From positions 44,841-108,840 of IMG/VR virus record IMGVR_UViG_3300044617_000796: a stretch of 64,000 bases of DNA. One strand, written 5' to 3'. The notes under the pieces were generated by a model. That model was given only the letters and a program-made list of their open reading frames with translations, did not search any database and was not told where the DNA came from. This stretch comes from a virus. This document shows, in pieces, positions 20,799-28,983 of this stretch. The number at the start of each line of letters is the position of its first letter. The stretch's first letter is position 1. The position numbers were made by a program, and so were the translations under genes.

Positions 20799-21842
20799 TT
20801 ATTTCTTGAATTTTACTTTTGCTTCCGTAATATCATCAACACCAATAATATTATTTGTTGAAGATGCTTTAATTTCAGCCATTCTTAGTTCATGTCTATC
20901 TCTACCTTGTAAAATAGGCATTATGTAATTTAAAACTTGATCAGTGTTTTTTGCAGTGATTTTTTGTTGTTCAAGATTAAATTCACGCTCATCTTTTAAT
21001 TGACTATCAGTATATCCAAGTCTGTCTTTAAGAACATCGTGATCAATTTTCTTTAAGGCTTGTTCGTGTTCGTTGTCTAGTTTTGTTTTAGCAAGTTCTT
21101 TTAATTCATATTCACGAGCATTGCGTTCGTGTTCTTTGTCTGCTTTTTTTATTTTGAAATTAAGCATTTGTTGTATTAGTGTACAAATAAACGCCATTGC
21201 TAGAATAGACATGATTATAATAAATTCAGATACTTTTAATCCAAACATAAGTGCTTGTTCCTTTTCTTGTTTTGGTGTTGTTGTTATTGTTTTTGGCACA
21301 ACAATTTTCTTTTCTTTTACAATTGTTGTTGTTTCTGGGATTGTTGTTATTGTTTTTGGCACAACAATTTTCTTTTCTTTTACAATTGTTGTTGTTTCTG
21401 GGATTGTTGTTGTGTTGAAAGCAAGATAATTATTTGTATAATGCAATATTAGACCATTATCCCATTTGGTTCCAAGTGAATTAGGTCTAGTATCGGTCCA
21501 TGTCCATTTCATGGATGAAGATTCCATTAATGCGTGAACCCAAAATACTTCCATTTTTCCAGCAGGGAGATTAAAAACATAATCAGTTTGATTTGGGTAA
21601 ATTGTTATCCAAACTTTTGTTTCATCAGGTCCTTTACAGTTATTAGCTACGCAAATTCTATATTCTTTAACATCAGGAATAGTTTCCCAAGATATTTTAA
21701 TTTGTTCAGCATTAATAGATTCAATAGTTACTTTAAATGAAGTTTTCATTCCTGTTGAATCAGCAAAAGCTGCTGTAGAAAATAACAATCCAATAAAAGA
21801 AAAGATAATAGGTACAAATATTTTTATATTATTAAATTTCAT
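20799..21842 (-). CDS. exported, membrane-anchored protein with fibronectin-like domain and 21-aa repeat
   Basis: 347 aa. Signal peptide (FVPIIFSFIGLLFSTAAFA, cut near 28); residues about 32-130 beta-rich and fibronectin-III-like (QIKISWETIPDVKEYRICV); two identical 21-residue repeats (TTIPETTTIVKEKK and onwards, encoded by a 63-bp direct repeat at 21283-21414); a transmembrane helix at about 210-230; then a long charged cytoplasmic coiled coil. The layout, outside domain, stalk, membrane, inside coil, suits a host-surface or superinfection-exclusion protein; unproven. Confidence 0.7.
   Translation of the reverse strand: MKFNNIKIFVPIIFSFIGLLFSTAAFADSTGMKTSFKVTIESINAEQIKISWETIPDVKEYRICVANNCKGPDETKVWITIYPNQTDYVFNLPAGKMEVFWVHALMESSSMKWTWTDTRPNSLGTKWDNGLILHYTNNYLAFNTTTIPETTTIVKEKKIVVPKTITTIPETTTIVKEKKIVVPKTITTTPKQEKEQALMFGLKVSEFIIIMSILAMAFICTLIQQMLNFKIKKADKEHERNAREYELKELAKTKLDNEHEQALKKIDHDVLKDRLGYTDSQLKDEREFNLEQQKITAKNTDQVLNYIMPILQGRDRHELRMAEIKASSTNNIIGVDDITEAKVKFKK
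21283..21414. repeat. 63-bp tandem repeat (2 copies)
   Basis: Two apparently identical 63-bp copies inside the 20799-21842 gene. The period is a whole number of codons, so copy number can change without breaking the frame. Confidence 0.85.
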
Positions 21843-22045
21843 TACTTATTTTCTTTTAGGTGGTCTTTATATTCTAAATGTATCATTTTCCAGTATTTCT
21901 TTAATTCTGCATTTGTAGCTTCAGATGAATCTATGCCATTAGATACAGTATGCTGAAAATCTAAAAGAATTTCAGCATAATCATCATCACATCCAAGTGC
22001 ATCTTTTACCATACTTCTCCAATAGGCTGGGTATTTATTTTTCAT
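21842..22045 (-). CDS. hypothetical protein
   Basis: 67 aa, helical, charged (KYWKMIHLEYKDHLKENK at the end). ATGA-type overlap with the gene upstream. Family not recognised. Confidence 0.6.
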   Translation of the reverse strand: MKNKYPAYWRSMVKDALGCDDDYAEILLDFQHTVSNGIDSSEATNAELKKYWKMIHLEYKDHLKENK

Positions 22046-22671
22046 GATATTACTGCTTCCTGTTCAATGTAATATGGTTCGTCATTTATATTAGCTAAAC
22101 CAATTTCTCCATTCATAATTCTTGTAAGCACATCTACTGCTGTAAGATAATCAATGGTACTAAAGTCAATAGTAAGTTCACTTTCCCACCAATCAATTCC
22201 TTCTTCATTAGCAGCATCCATTGAGCCATAATCTTCTAATTCCAAATCGTACCTTTCAGGCTCATTTTCCATTAGCCATTTCCAGATACAATTGCTATCG
22301 CCATAGTAAAGATTTTTACCTTCTTGATATGTTAAGCCCAAGAAATTATTTGATGTTTGTTCAAATGCATTCATTTGATCAGAATGGTTGTCTACTGATA
22401 ACCATTTTGGTGCTTTCCATTCACTAGCAATTGCTGTAGCAAATCCTGCAATACAACCCATTGATGTACAATTGAAAATGTCTGTACCTTCATCAATACG
22501 ATTGACTCTTGATGCTGGATACTGGCTTGCTAATCTATCATCTTCAAATACATATTGTTCAAATCTTTCATCATTAAGTTTGCCAATGAAAGCGGACATA
22601 TTAAACTTCTTTTGTCCGTCAATCTTAATAGCATCAATTACTCTTTGCATGTTTTCTTTATTCATTTTCAA
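22042..22671 (-). CDS. hypothetical protein, CAVG-like family
   Basis: 209 aa, acidic. CTSMGCIAGFATAIASEWKA matches the Cys-containing core of phage proteins related to the CAVG type at 19505 and 24587; QRVIDAIKIDGQKKFNMSAF at the N-terminus. Function unknown. Confidence 0.65.
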   Translation of the reverse strand: MKMNKENMQRVIDAIKIDGQKKFNMSAFIGKLNDERFEQYVFEDDRLASQYPASRVNRIDEGTDIFNCTSMGCIAGFATAIASEWKAPKWLSVDNHSDQMNAFEQTSNNFLGLTYQEGKNLYYGDSNCIWKWLMENEPERYDLELEDYGSMDAANEEGIDWWESELTIDFSTIDYLTAVDVLTRIMNGEIGLANINDEPYYIEQEAVIS

Positions 22672-22900
22672 TCCATCCTTCGTATTCGTTGATTGTATCT
22701 ACAATTTGATCGTATATTCTTGCTTGTATATGCTCAGTCATATCATCAAATTCATTGACTACTTTTGACCAAGCTTCTTCTTTTATTCCTTTGTCATATG
22801 CGCTTTCAAATAACTCTTTACCCCACCAAGCAATACAAATTTCTTCATCTTGGTCAAGATAATCGTTAAGCATTTTCACTGCTTCTTTTACAGTTGTCAT
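22658..22900 (-). CDS. hypothetical acidic protein
   Basis: 80 aa, very acidic and helical (VKEAVKMLNDYLDQDEEICI). Overlaps the next gene by 14 bp. Family not recognised. Confidence 0.65.
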   Translation of the reverse strand: MTTVKEAVKMLNDYLDQDEEICIAWWGKELFESAYDKGIKEEAWSKVVNEFDDMTEHIQARIYDQIVDTINEYEGWIENE

Positions 22901-22901
22901 A

Positions 22902-23219
22902 TTAAAATACCAAAGCTTCTTGTACTCTTAAGAAATCAAGAACTTTGAGCCAGCCCATATTGTTATTAGCACCCAACTCAAGGAAATCACTTTCTAATTT
23001 GTCATTCAATCCAAGATCTGCTAGCTCTTTAATATAAGCAACAAATTCTGGTTTGTCTGTTTGAAAATGCTTTGTTTCATTTGTTAATGGGTTTCTAACA
23101 TAGACAAACTTTTGATCCACACAAGGCATCAAAAGACTATAATTAGAATTAGCTGCACTTTGAATTGCAATTTCTTTCTCTGAACGCTTGTCTGTTCTTA
23201 CAATTTTCTTACTAGCCAT
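22902..23219 (-). CDS. hypothetical protein
   Basis: 105 aa. Basic N-terminus (ASKKIVRTDKRSEKE), then a mixed region (QKFVYVRNPLTNETKHFQ). Family not recognised. Confidence 0.6.
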   Translation of the reverse strand: MASKKIVRTDKRSEKEIAIQSAANSNYSLLMPCVDQKFVYVRNPLTNETKHFQTDKPEFVAYIKELADLGLNDKLESDFLELGANNNMGWLKVLDFLRVQEALVF

Positions 23220-23220
23220 A

Positions 23221-23427
23221 TTAATCTCTTTCCTCTAGTTCTACTGATATGTCTAAGATTTGACCTACTAAAAGGTCTTTTTGATATTGAGAAATGTCTG
23301 GAATTAACTCAAACATTTTCTCTATTGCTTCTTCTTCAAGTGGTTCAATATCTTCTGATTCACTTTCCCAGCGGTTGATTGAAACACTATGATAAGGGAA
23401 TACAATTATTGCTGTGTATTTATTCAT
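23221..23427 (-). CDS. hypothetical acidic protein
   Basis: 68 aa: a beta strand start (KYTAIIVFPYHSVSIN) then acidic helices (EEEAIEKMFELI). ATGA overlap with the gene upstream. Family not recognised. Confidence 0.6.
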   Translation of the reverse strand: MNKYTAIIVFPYHSVSINRWESESEDIEPLEEEAIEKMFELIPDISQYQKDLLVGQILDISVELEERD

Positions 23428-23663
23428 TTTTTACTCCCAACTAATATTGCATATGTTGTTGATAGTTGTGCATGAACTAATGCTTCAGTTAATGCTGGAT
23501 CAGTAATTGTTGGAATACTTCTTGGATCAAATTCAATACTAGCCATTAATTCTTTTGCATGATTAGCATGAATAATAGACAAGTCTTTATATTCATAATC
23601 TAGCTCTAGCTTTCTTTCCCAAGAAATATTAACATCATTATAACTATATCTAATTCTTGTCAT
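23424..23663 (-). CDS. hypothetical protein
   Basis: 79 aa, N-terminal strands (RIRYSYNDVNISWERKLEL) and C-terminal helices. Family not recognised. Overlaps the previous gene by 14 bp. Confidence 0.6.
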   Translation of the reverse strand: MTRIRYSYNDVNISWERKLELDYEYKDLSIIHANHAKELMASIEFDPRSIPTITDPALTEALVHAQLSTTYAILVGSKK

Positions 23664-23901
23664 TATTAATACTCAATCTTTCTTGTAGCATTTGTAATAT
23701 CCTTGTATCTTCTTCCATAATTTTGCCTTCCTCTAGCTTTATCCATTCACCAGTTCCCATATTAAAGACTGGGGTAGGATAAAAGACTTCAACATTTTCA
23801 AGATCTAGATCAAAATTAATTCTGTCTTCTTTATCAATCCATCCCTTTACAATAAAGTGATGTTCTTTTCTATGGATATCTCCATGTCTAATTCCGCTCA
23901 T
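23650..23901 (-). CDS. hypothetical protein
   Basis: 83 aa from the second of two adjacent ATGs, 5 nt after AAGGA; a longer reading from 23967 overlaps the gene before by 80 bp and is not favoured. Small acidic alpha/beta protein (EHHFIVKGWIDKEDRINF). Confidence 0.6.
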   Translation of the reverse strand: MSGIRHGDIHRKEHHFIVKGWIDKEDRINFDLDLENVEVFYPTPVFNMGTGEWIKLEEGKIMEEDTRILQMLQERLSINNDKN

Positions 23902-24304
23902 CATATTCCTTTCTTTGCATCTTGAAAAGAATATTCTTTGCTTCTTCCATAGCAAGATAGATATCATGAAAAATCATATCTAAATGTTCTCCATCTTGAT
24001 CATAAAGATCAAACCAAGGATTCATAATTACTTGTGACCCAGGTTCTGATTCATTAAATATATCTGATAGATCACTATCATTAGTAATACCATTATCTAC
24101 TAGCTCATAGCAATCCCTTATTGTTTCACCGTTATATTCAAGCAACATATCCCCATCACAATAGATAGCAATGAATTTATCTTTAAGATCAACATTGCTA
24201 ACAGTCATTACTAGGTTTGATGTTTGACCTTGACAATAAAATTCAGGTGATGTTGTATCTTCTGTAAAATCAAACTTTGTTTCAAATGTTGTTATTGCGC
24301 TCAT
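23888..24304 (-). CDS. hypothetical acidic protein
   Basis: 138 aa. Beta-rich first two thirds (SNLVMTVSNVDLKDKFIAIY), ending in a helix (LAMEEAKNILFKMQRKEYDE). Family not recognised. Confidence 0.6.
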   Translation of the reverse strand: MSAITTFETKFDFTEDTTSPEFYCQGQTSNLVMTVSNVDLKDKFIAIYCDGDMLLEYNGETIRDCYELVDNGITNDSDLSDIFNESEPGSQVIMNPWFDLYDQDGEHLDMIFHDIYLAMEEAKNILFKMQRKEYDERN

Positions 24305-24584
24305 CTGTTATCCTTTCAATAGCTTCATGAAATGCAATCAGTTTTTTTGCAACTGCTTCCACTTCTTTTTCGTTTAGAGTTTCTACAGCCTCATTAAATG
24401 ATTCAATCAATCTTTCAGCATCTGAAAGATAGATACCATCACCTTGGTATTCAGATATATACTCTTCATATTTGGTATTGAATACTGTTCTATCTTCCAT
24501 GAACCATTCTTCAGCTTCAACATTATGAAACCAGGTATTATTATCTGTGTCATAACCTAGGATGTAATTATATATTAACGCCAT
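24282..24584 (-). CDS. hypothetical protein
   Basis: 100 aa. Aromatic N-terminus (LIYNYILGYDTDNNTWFHNV) then helices rich in Glu. Family not recognised. Confidence 0.6.
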   Translation of the reverse strand: MALIYNYILGYDTDNNTWFHNVEAEEWFMEDRTVFNTKYEEYISEYQGDGIYLSDAERLIESFNEAVETLNEKEVEAVAKKLIAFHEAIERITDERNNNI

Positions 24585-24586
24585 GA

Positions 24587-24979
24587 TTAACCTGCCTGTA
24601 TATATTCGTTGTTTTCTCCACCAAAATAACTTTCAAGATATTCTAATTTTAAAGACCATTGATCAGGCTCATACTCATCATGAATATTTTGCAATTCACT
24701 AAGCAAACTTATATTGTAATTCCAATTAGTAATTGAATTCTCAATTGCTTCTTTAACTCTTGGATCATTTGGGGAACTATTTTCAAACTCTTCTGAGTAG
24801 AATCTATCATCTATTAAACAACCAACAGCACACATCAATGGTTTACCCTCTTCATTTTGTGTACGATAATAACAAGACAATGAATAAGGTTCTGTTGATT
24901 TTTCATTCTGATTTAAAAGATGTTGTTTAACATAATTAAATACATCATAATCTGTTTCTAAGTTTATAAGCACCATCAC
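24587..24979 (-). CDS. CAVG-type phage protein, short form
   Basis: 130 aa. CYYRTQNEEGKPLMCAVGCL followed by IDDRFYSEEFE and NIHDEYEPDQWSLKLEYL: the same core as the 195-aa protein at 19505. Known only as a recurrent phage family of unknown function. Confidence 0.7.
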   Translation of the reverse strand: MMVLINLETDYDVFNYVKQHLLNQNEKSTEPYSLSCYYRTQNEEGKPLMCAVGCLIDDRFYSEEFENSSPNDPRVKEAIENSITNWNYNISLLSELQNIHDEYEPDQWSLKLEYLESYFGGENNEYIQAG

Positions 24980-25290
24980 TTAACCTTTCCATATTTAATT
25001 TTTGTAACGATATCATTAGCCCATCTCTGAACATCTTGTTGTGCAGTTTCACCAAGAAAAGCATCTTCCCAGAAATCACCATTTAATTTGTCAGTAATTT
25101 CAGCTTTTTGATATCCACCACTCATGATTTCTTGCTTACCTAGACCATAGATATAGCCTGCATCTGCTTCAAAATAAACGACTTCAATATACCATTTATC
25201 AAAAACAGAATTTTCTCGGTATTCAACAACATTTGTTTCATACCAATCGGATACTCTTGGATACATGTTTATTTGACTTGGCTTAATCAT
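24976..25290 (-). CDS. hypothetical protein
   Basis: 104 aa, aromatic and acidic (YEVVY-like strands, GDFWEDAFLGETAQQDVQRW helix). ATGA overlaps on both sides. Family not recognised. Confidence 0.6.
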   Translation of the reverse strand: MIKPSQINMYPRVSDWYETNVVEYRENSVFDKWYIEVVYFEADAGYIYGLGKQEIMSGGYQKAEITDKLNGDFWEDAFLGETAQQDVQRWANDIVTKIKYGKVK

Positions 25291-25736
25291 GCGAATACTT
25301 CCTTTTCAAATTGTTCTTCTAGTTTCTTTAAACGATATTGCATTTGTGTAGCTGTAAGATCAACTCTTTGATTACGAATTACATTCTTAATCCATTGATT
25401 TCTAGTAAGAGTTGAATGGTTTGTATGCAAACCAATATATTTAACCAACTCTTTTGCTTCTACTGGCTTATCTTTATAAGTATCTTCTTCTTCAACATAC
25501 TCTGATGTAAGGAATGTACTATACATTTCTTCACACAATTTCAATCTTACATACCATTCACTTACATTCTTATAAGTAATTGAACCAAGCGCAACCATAC
25601 CGCCAGCAAAGATTAAACCTTTAAGACGAGGTTTTACATCTTTATAGGTATCACCAAATTGCTTGTATTCTGTATACGCTTCGTCAAAATTATCTTTGTA
25701 CATTGCAATATCTGAAATATCGTAATTCAATGGCAT
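25287..25736 (-). CDS. hypothetical protein, one membrane-like segment
   Basis: 149 aa from the ATG at 25736, one base after the preceding stop. A short hydrophobic segment (GLIFAGGMVALGSITY) near residue 40 lies between charged helices; the C-terminus is a coiled coil (MQYRLKKLEEQFEKEVFA). Family not recognised. Confidence 0.6.
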   Translation of the reverse strand: MPLNYDISDIAMYKDNFDEAYTEYKQFGDTYKDVKPRLKGLIFAGGMVALGSITYKNVSEWYVRLKLCEEMYSTFLTSEYVEEEDTYKDKPVEAKELVKYIGLHTNHSTLTRNQWIKNVIRNQRVDLTATQMQYRLKKLEEQFEKEVFA

Positions 25737-25737
25737 G

Positions 25738-25938
25738 TTATTTACTCTCTTTCTTGTTTGTTGGTTTTTTATGTGGTACTGTTTTGTAAACAATTACATT
25801 ATCAATATGGACATTGCCATAACTCTTTACAAGCTTTGCTTGCTGGATAGCTTTTTCTTTTGTTGTATTCAGCGTTCTGATTTGAATTATATTTTCTTCC
25901 TTCATCAGAATTAGTGCGTAGTTTTCTTTAGTTGTCAT
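25738..25938 (-). CDS. hypothetical protein
   Basis: 66 aa, a small alpha/beta protein with a basic Lys/Pro end (PHKKPTNKKESK). ATGA overlap with the gene upstream. Confidence 0.6.
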   Translation of the reverse strand: MTTKENYALILMKEENIIQIRTLNTTKEKAIQQAKLVKSYGNVHIDNVIVYKTVPHKKPTNKKESK

Positions 25939-26297
25939 TTAATCATTCCAATCATAGTTTCCATTAGTTTTTCATTATCTTCATCAGTTAAATCAGTTTG
26001 ATTACCATATCTATCTTCCTTGATTAAAACAGCTGTACCAGCAATATAATCATTAAAAGATTTTAATTTATAACCATCTTCTTTTAGACAATCAATCCAG
26101 AATTGTGTTGCGATAAGATTTCCATCTTTTGTGAACTTGCCTTCCTCATTAATATAGAAAGCTAGTCTATTTTCTTTACTTACAGTTACACGCTCAACAT
26201 AGCCTCCAACCATTTTTTGTAATTCTTCAAGAGTCAACTCTTCTTTTGTATCTTCTTTTAGAATTGAATTATCTTCTGTGATTACTGCATATCTCAT
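25935..26297 (-). CDS. DUF3846-domain protein
   Basis: 120 aa. ELQKMVGGYVERVTV, FYINEEGKFTKDGNLIATQF and FNDYIAGTAVLIKED follow the DUF3846 pattern. The domain is frequent in phages and mobile elements; function unknown. First gene after the structured RNA region at 26333-26495. Confidence 0.75.
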   Translation of the reverse strand: MRYAVITEDNSILKEDTKEELTLEELQKMVGGYVERVTVSKENRLAFYINEEGKFTKDGNLIATQFWIDCLKEDGYKLKSFNDYIAGTAVLIKEDRYGNQTDLTDEDNEKLMETMIGMIK

Positions 26298-26332
26298 TTA
26301 ACTTTCCTTTCGTAGCTTAGTTTATATATAGA

Positions 26333-26495
26333 AAAAGTGGTATAAGAAAGAATTAGGCAAGAAACATTAAGTCGGATACTATGAACCTAAACGACACTTT
26401 GACGATTACTAATAAACCTACAAAATTAGTACATCGCATATTTCTCTTAGACTGAAAGGGTTAGCCTTAGCCTAATTCTTTCCTATACCACTTTT
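26333..26495 (-). ncRNA. structured RNA enclosed by a 26-bp inverted repeat
   Basis: The arms at 26333-26358 and 26470-26495 are complementary at 25 of 26 positions. The one mismatch is A-C on the plus strand but U-G on the minus strand, and five T follow the last arm on the minus strand, so a minus-strand RNA of about 163 nt with a terminator-like end is indicated. Inside, TACTAAT/ATTAGTA forms another hairpin. It lies between tRNA-Arg and the DUF3846 gene. No known RNA family recognised. Confidence 0.6.
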
Positions 26496-26598
26496 AATTA
26501 AGAATGATCATGAACTCCGATTTATTTGAATGTGTGTACCCAAGAAATTGAGTATACATTTTCACTAAACCTAAGAGTTTATAATGACAATATCTTAG

Positions 26599-26672
26599 CG
26601 TATCCGATAGGACTTGAACCTACAACCTAAACATTAGAAGTGTTTTGCTCTATCCAATTGAGCTACGGATAC
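26599..26672 (-). tRNA. tRNA-Arg (anticodon TCT)
   Basis: Minus-strand cloverleaf: acceptor GTATCCG/CGGATAC; D-arm AGCTCAATTGGATAGAGC; anticodon stem AAACA/TGTTT with loop CTTCTAA; T-arm GTAGG with TTCAAGT and CCTAT. Reads AGA, a codon the AT-rich phage should use more than a GC-richer host would. Confidence 0.93.
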
Positions 26673-26747
26673 ATAAACATATTGGTTAAACTCGTCTTTT
26701 GCATATGTTAGACAAATAGTTGTTTTCCAGGCTTTAACCAAACCTGT

Positions 26748-26832
26748 TTTTAATACCAGAGTATAATCAGATATGAGGATTATACATACTTTTTCAATGA
26801 CCAAAAAGAACAAGTATTTTCTGGTATTAAAA
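26748..26832. repeat. 13-bp perfect inverted repeat with nested stem
   Basis: TTTTAATACCAGA (26748-26760) and TCTGGTATTAAAA (26820-26832), with GTATAATC/GATTATAC nested inside; the palindrome AGGTTATATAACCT (26843-26856) is next to it, inside the adjacent gene's 3' end. Structured leader or processing site between the 26835 gene and tRNA-Arg. Confidence 0.6.
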
Positions 26833-26834
26833 CT

Positions 26835-26990
26835 TTACTCCCAGGTTATATAACCTTTTTCATTTATATAAGTTGGAAGACCCATGCTTTTAAGTTGTTC
26901 ATATGTGAACTTAGCTTTTTGATTACTATTGATATGATCAACATAGCCTTGATTTCTTTCGGCTTCTGTTATCTCTGTATCTATTCCCAT
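26835..26990 (-). CDS. small hypothetical protein
   Basis: 51 aa, helical, ending NEKGYITWE. Overlaps the end of the previous gene by 10 bp. Family not recognised. Confidence 0.6.
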   Translation of the reverse strand: MGIDTEITEAERNQGYVDHINSNQKAKFTYEQLKSMGLPTYINEKGYITWE

Positions 26991-27442
26991 GATATAACCC
27001 CTGATTTCATTGTCATTTCTTTACCATTAAATGCGTATTGATAATGAGTTCCATCTTCACCTTGCCAATTTAGATATCCGCCTGCTTTTACATATGGGGC
27101 AATTACTTGTAAAAACAAATCTTCAGCACCAGTTTTATTGTCATACCAAAGACTAATCATATTGCCATCTGCATCAAACTTAATATCTTCAAAGCCAAGG
27201 GCATAAAGGATAGTTTGCATATCTTTACATGTCTCAGGATAATTAGCATCCATCCAACTAAACCATCTATTTGGATGATAATTTATTCCTTCAGGTCTTG
27301 TTTCAGATACACCTGCACCCCAACTACCACCAGTTTTTAAATCATCTCTGTCATTAAGTTTGCACATTGCCTCATAGCAATATTCAAAATCATCTTTTGA
27401 TACAAAGATATCTGCTTCGGTTATTCTTGTGTAGTATCCCAT
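26981..27442 (-). CDS. hypothetical protein
   Basis: 153 aa starting MGYYTRITEADIFVSKDDF; beta-rich, aromatic and acidic. The start resembles small phage/actinobacterial proteins of unknown function. No catalytic motif seen. Confidence 0.6.
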   Translation of the reverse strand: MGYYTRITEADIFVSKDDFEYCYEAMCKLNDRDDLKTGGSWGAGVSETRPEGINYHPNRWFSWMDANYPETCKDMQTILYALGFEDIKFDADGNMISLWYDNKTGAEDLFLQVIAPYVKAGGYLNWQGEDGTHYQYAFNGKEMTMKSGVISWE

Positions 27443-27457
27443 CGGATACTCCTTTCT

Positions 27458-27994
27458 CTAGTTACTTATTTTCCAATTCATTAACTTACCTTTTGAATTG
27501 TCCATAATATATTTTGCAACACTTAAGTTGCAATCTAATTCTAATAGACCATTCAAATCTGTACCGCAAACATTTTTAGTTACTGTTTGCCATGAGCTAT
27601 TAATTTGCAGCAAGCCTCTATCAATTGAACCATTCTTATTTAATGTCCAAATAACTTTACCACTTGCATCAAATTTTGCATTTATTGCTTTTGGATTACA
27701 TCCACTTTCTCTCCAAGCAATATATGAAAATACCTGCACAGGTAATTTATATTCTTTGAACTTAGAATGAAACTGAGGACAACGCTTATTCTTATCCGCA
27801 GGAACTCTATCATCTAACCAATCAGGTCTATCAATAGCCATTGGTTTAGTGTTAATCTCTGCTATATCAATGACTACTGAATATGAGTTTGGATTAACAA
27901 CACTTACACTTTCATTAGAAGCGTAAGCGATTGTGCCTACGACTGCTATATACATACTTATAATTACACTTATTAAAGAACTTTTTGTCTTCAT
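27458..27994 (-). CDS. exported lytic transglycosylase (SLT domain)
   Basis: 178 aa. Signal peptide or anchor (LISVIISMYIAVVGTIAYA). The catalytic Glu is E96 in AWRESGCNPKAIN, and DRGLLQINSSWQ at 125-136 is the second SLT motif. Two further Cys may form a disulfide outside the membrane. It cuts the glycan backbone of peptidoglycan. Its place among accessory rather than tail or lysis genes, and its own signal peptide, suggest local wall remodelling or lysis without a holin. GGAGG ribosome-binding site. Confidence 0.85.
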   Translation of the reverse strand: MKTKSSLISVIISMYIAVVGTIAYASNESVSVVNPNSYSVVIDIAEINTKPMAIDRPDWLDDRVPADKNKRCPQFHSKFKEYKLPVQVFSYIAWRESGCNPKAINAKFDASGKVIWTLNKNGSIDRGLLQINSSWQTVTKNVCGTDLNGLLELDCNLSVAKYIMDNSKGKLMNWKISN

Positions 27995-28131
27995 TTTGCC
28001 TCCACAGTTTAGGTTTTGCGATTATTTCGCATTAGCATAGCTTTAGATGCAAAACGAGGGCAATCTACAAATTTGCTCGCTCGCTTTACAGATTTTTTAT
28101 CTTATAATAAACCTCCAGGTTGTATTAAACT
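27995..28131. promoter_or_regulatory. intergenic region with CTCGCTCGCTTT motif
   Basis: Leader of the transglycosylase gene. ATCT.CAAA and TTTACAGAT flank CTCGCTCGC (28076-28087), forming a hairpin that pairs better on the minus strand (G-U in place of C-A). The 12-mer CTCGCTCGCTTT recurs at 5364-5375 in the other main promoter region. Confidence 0.4.
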
Positions 28132-28473
28132 TTATTGACCAAGTGTTCTTTTGAATTCTTCAAAAGCTTTCTTAGTAAATGAAGGACTCAAAGGAAGAAT
28201 TTCTTTGAGGCTCTCTCTATTTTCATTATAGTATCCTGCATATGCAGAAAAAACCTCTTCAACTTCTTTTTCCAAAGAGGTTGCCATACAAGTTAATAGC
28301 ATTTCAAAATGCACTAAAAATCCAAACAATATGCCTGGAATAAAAGATTCATCATCAAGTTCATCATCATAAGTTGACAATAAACCTTGCATATCTACAA
28401 TCCCTTTATGTGCAAATGCTGTAAACAATTGCATTGTATAATCTGTATACAAGTATTCATCATTATCATTCAT
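28132..28473 (-). CDS. hypothetical protein
   Basis: 113 aa, mostly helical, with a hydrophobic middle (FIPGILFGFLVHFEMLLTCM) that may be a membrane segment or a buried helix. AAAGG before the start. Family not recognised. Confidence 0.6.
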   Translation of the reverse strand: MNDNDEYLYTDYTMQLFTAFAHKGIVDMQGLLSTYDDELDDESFIPGILFGFLVHFEMLLTCMATSLEKEVEEVFSAYAGYYNENRESLKEILPLSPSFTKKAFEEFKRTLGQ

Positions 28474-28521
28474 TATTTAACACCTTTCAAAAAGTTATAT
28501 CTTTCAATTGTAACAAAAATG

Positions 28522-28863
28522 TTATAATTCGTCAAGTTCTTCATCTACAAGCTTGGCATTTAGTTCAACAATATCAGCAGGGACTTCACCTTTTTTGATC
28601 AAGTCATTATGATAGCCAATATTTTTCTCTATCTCCCTAGATGTAGATGAATTTGGATTGTAAAAATATTCACGAACATGACCAACTGTTTTTTCACCAA
28701 CAGTATACTCAAAAATTCTAGCAAACCAATTTGATGGTTTGAATCCGTGTTGTCTTTCACATATCCTATTAGCAATAGATACTGCCGACATTACATTATC
28801 AGCATCATCTACTCTAATAGGTATCCTGAACTCAACGATATAGTAGTTATCAAATTTAGGCAT
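28522..28863 (-). CDS. hypothetical protein
   Basis: 113 aa from the ATG that overlaps the stop of the upstream membrane gene (TAATG). PKFDNYYIVEFRIPIRVDDA, then a basic middle and an acidic end. Family not recognised. Confidence 0.65.
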   Translation of the reverse strand: MPKFDNYYIVEFRIPIRVDDADNVMSAVSIANRICERQHGFKPSNWFARIFEYTVGEKTVGHVREYFYNPNSSTSREIEKNIGYHNDLIKKGEVPADIVELNAKLVDEELDEL

Positions 28864-28976
28864 TACTTCAACTTTGATCCCATTAAAACCACTGTTATTG
28901 CAACTAACATAAAAGCAATAGCAGGAAATAATATCAAGAAATATAATACCCAAATACCAGCAATCCAATACTTCAT
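28863..28976 (-). CDS. tiny membrane protein
   Basis: 37 aa, very hydrophobic, one long or two short membrane spans (IAGIWVLYFLILFPAIAFML, then AITVVLMG). TAATG-coupled to the gene after it. Confidence 0.55.
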   Translation of the reverse strand: MKYWIAGIWVLYFLILFPAIAFMLVAITVVLMGSKLK

Positions 28977-28983
28977 ATAACTC

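Noticed and set aside
21073-21429. Open frame opposite the exported stalk protein, rich in Phe/Val/Cys
   Set aside because: Arises from the 63-bp repeat and Lys/Thr-rich coding strand; no independent signal.
26673-26750. A second tRNA beside tRNA-Arg
   Set aside because: GGTTAAA and TTTAACC could pair, but there is no T-arm or anticodon stem.
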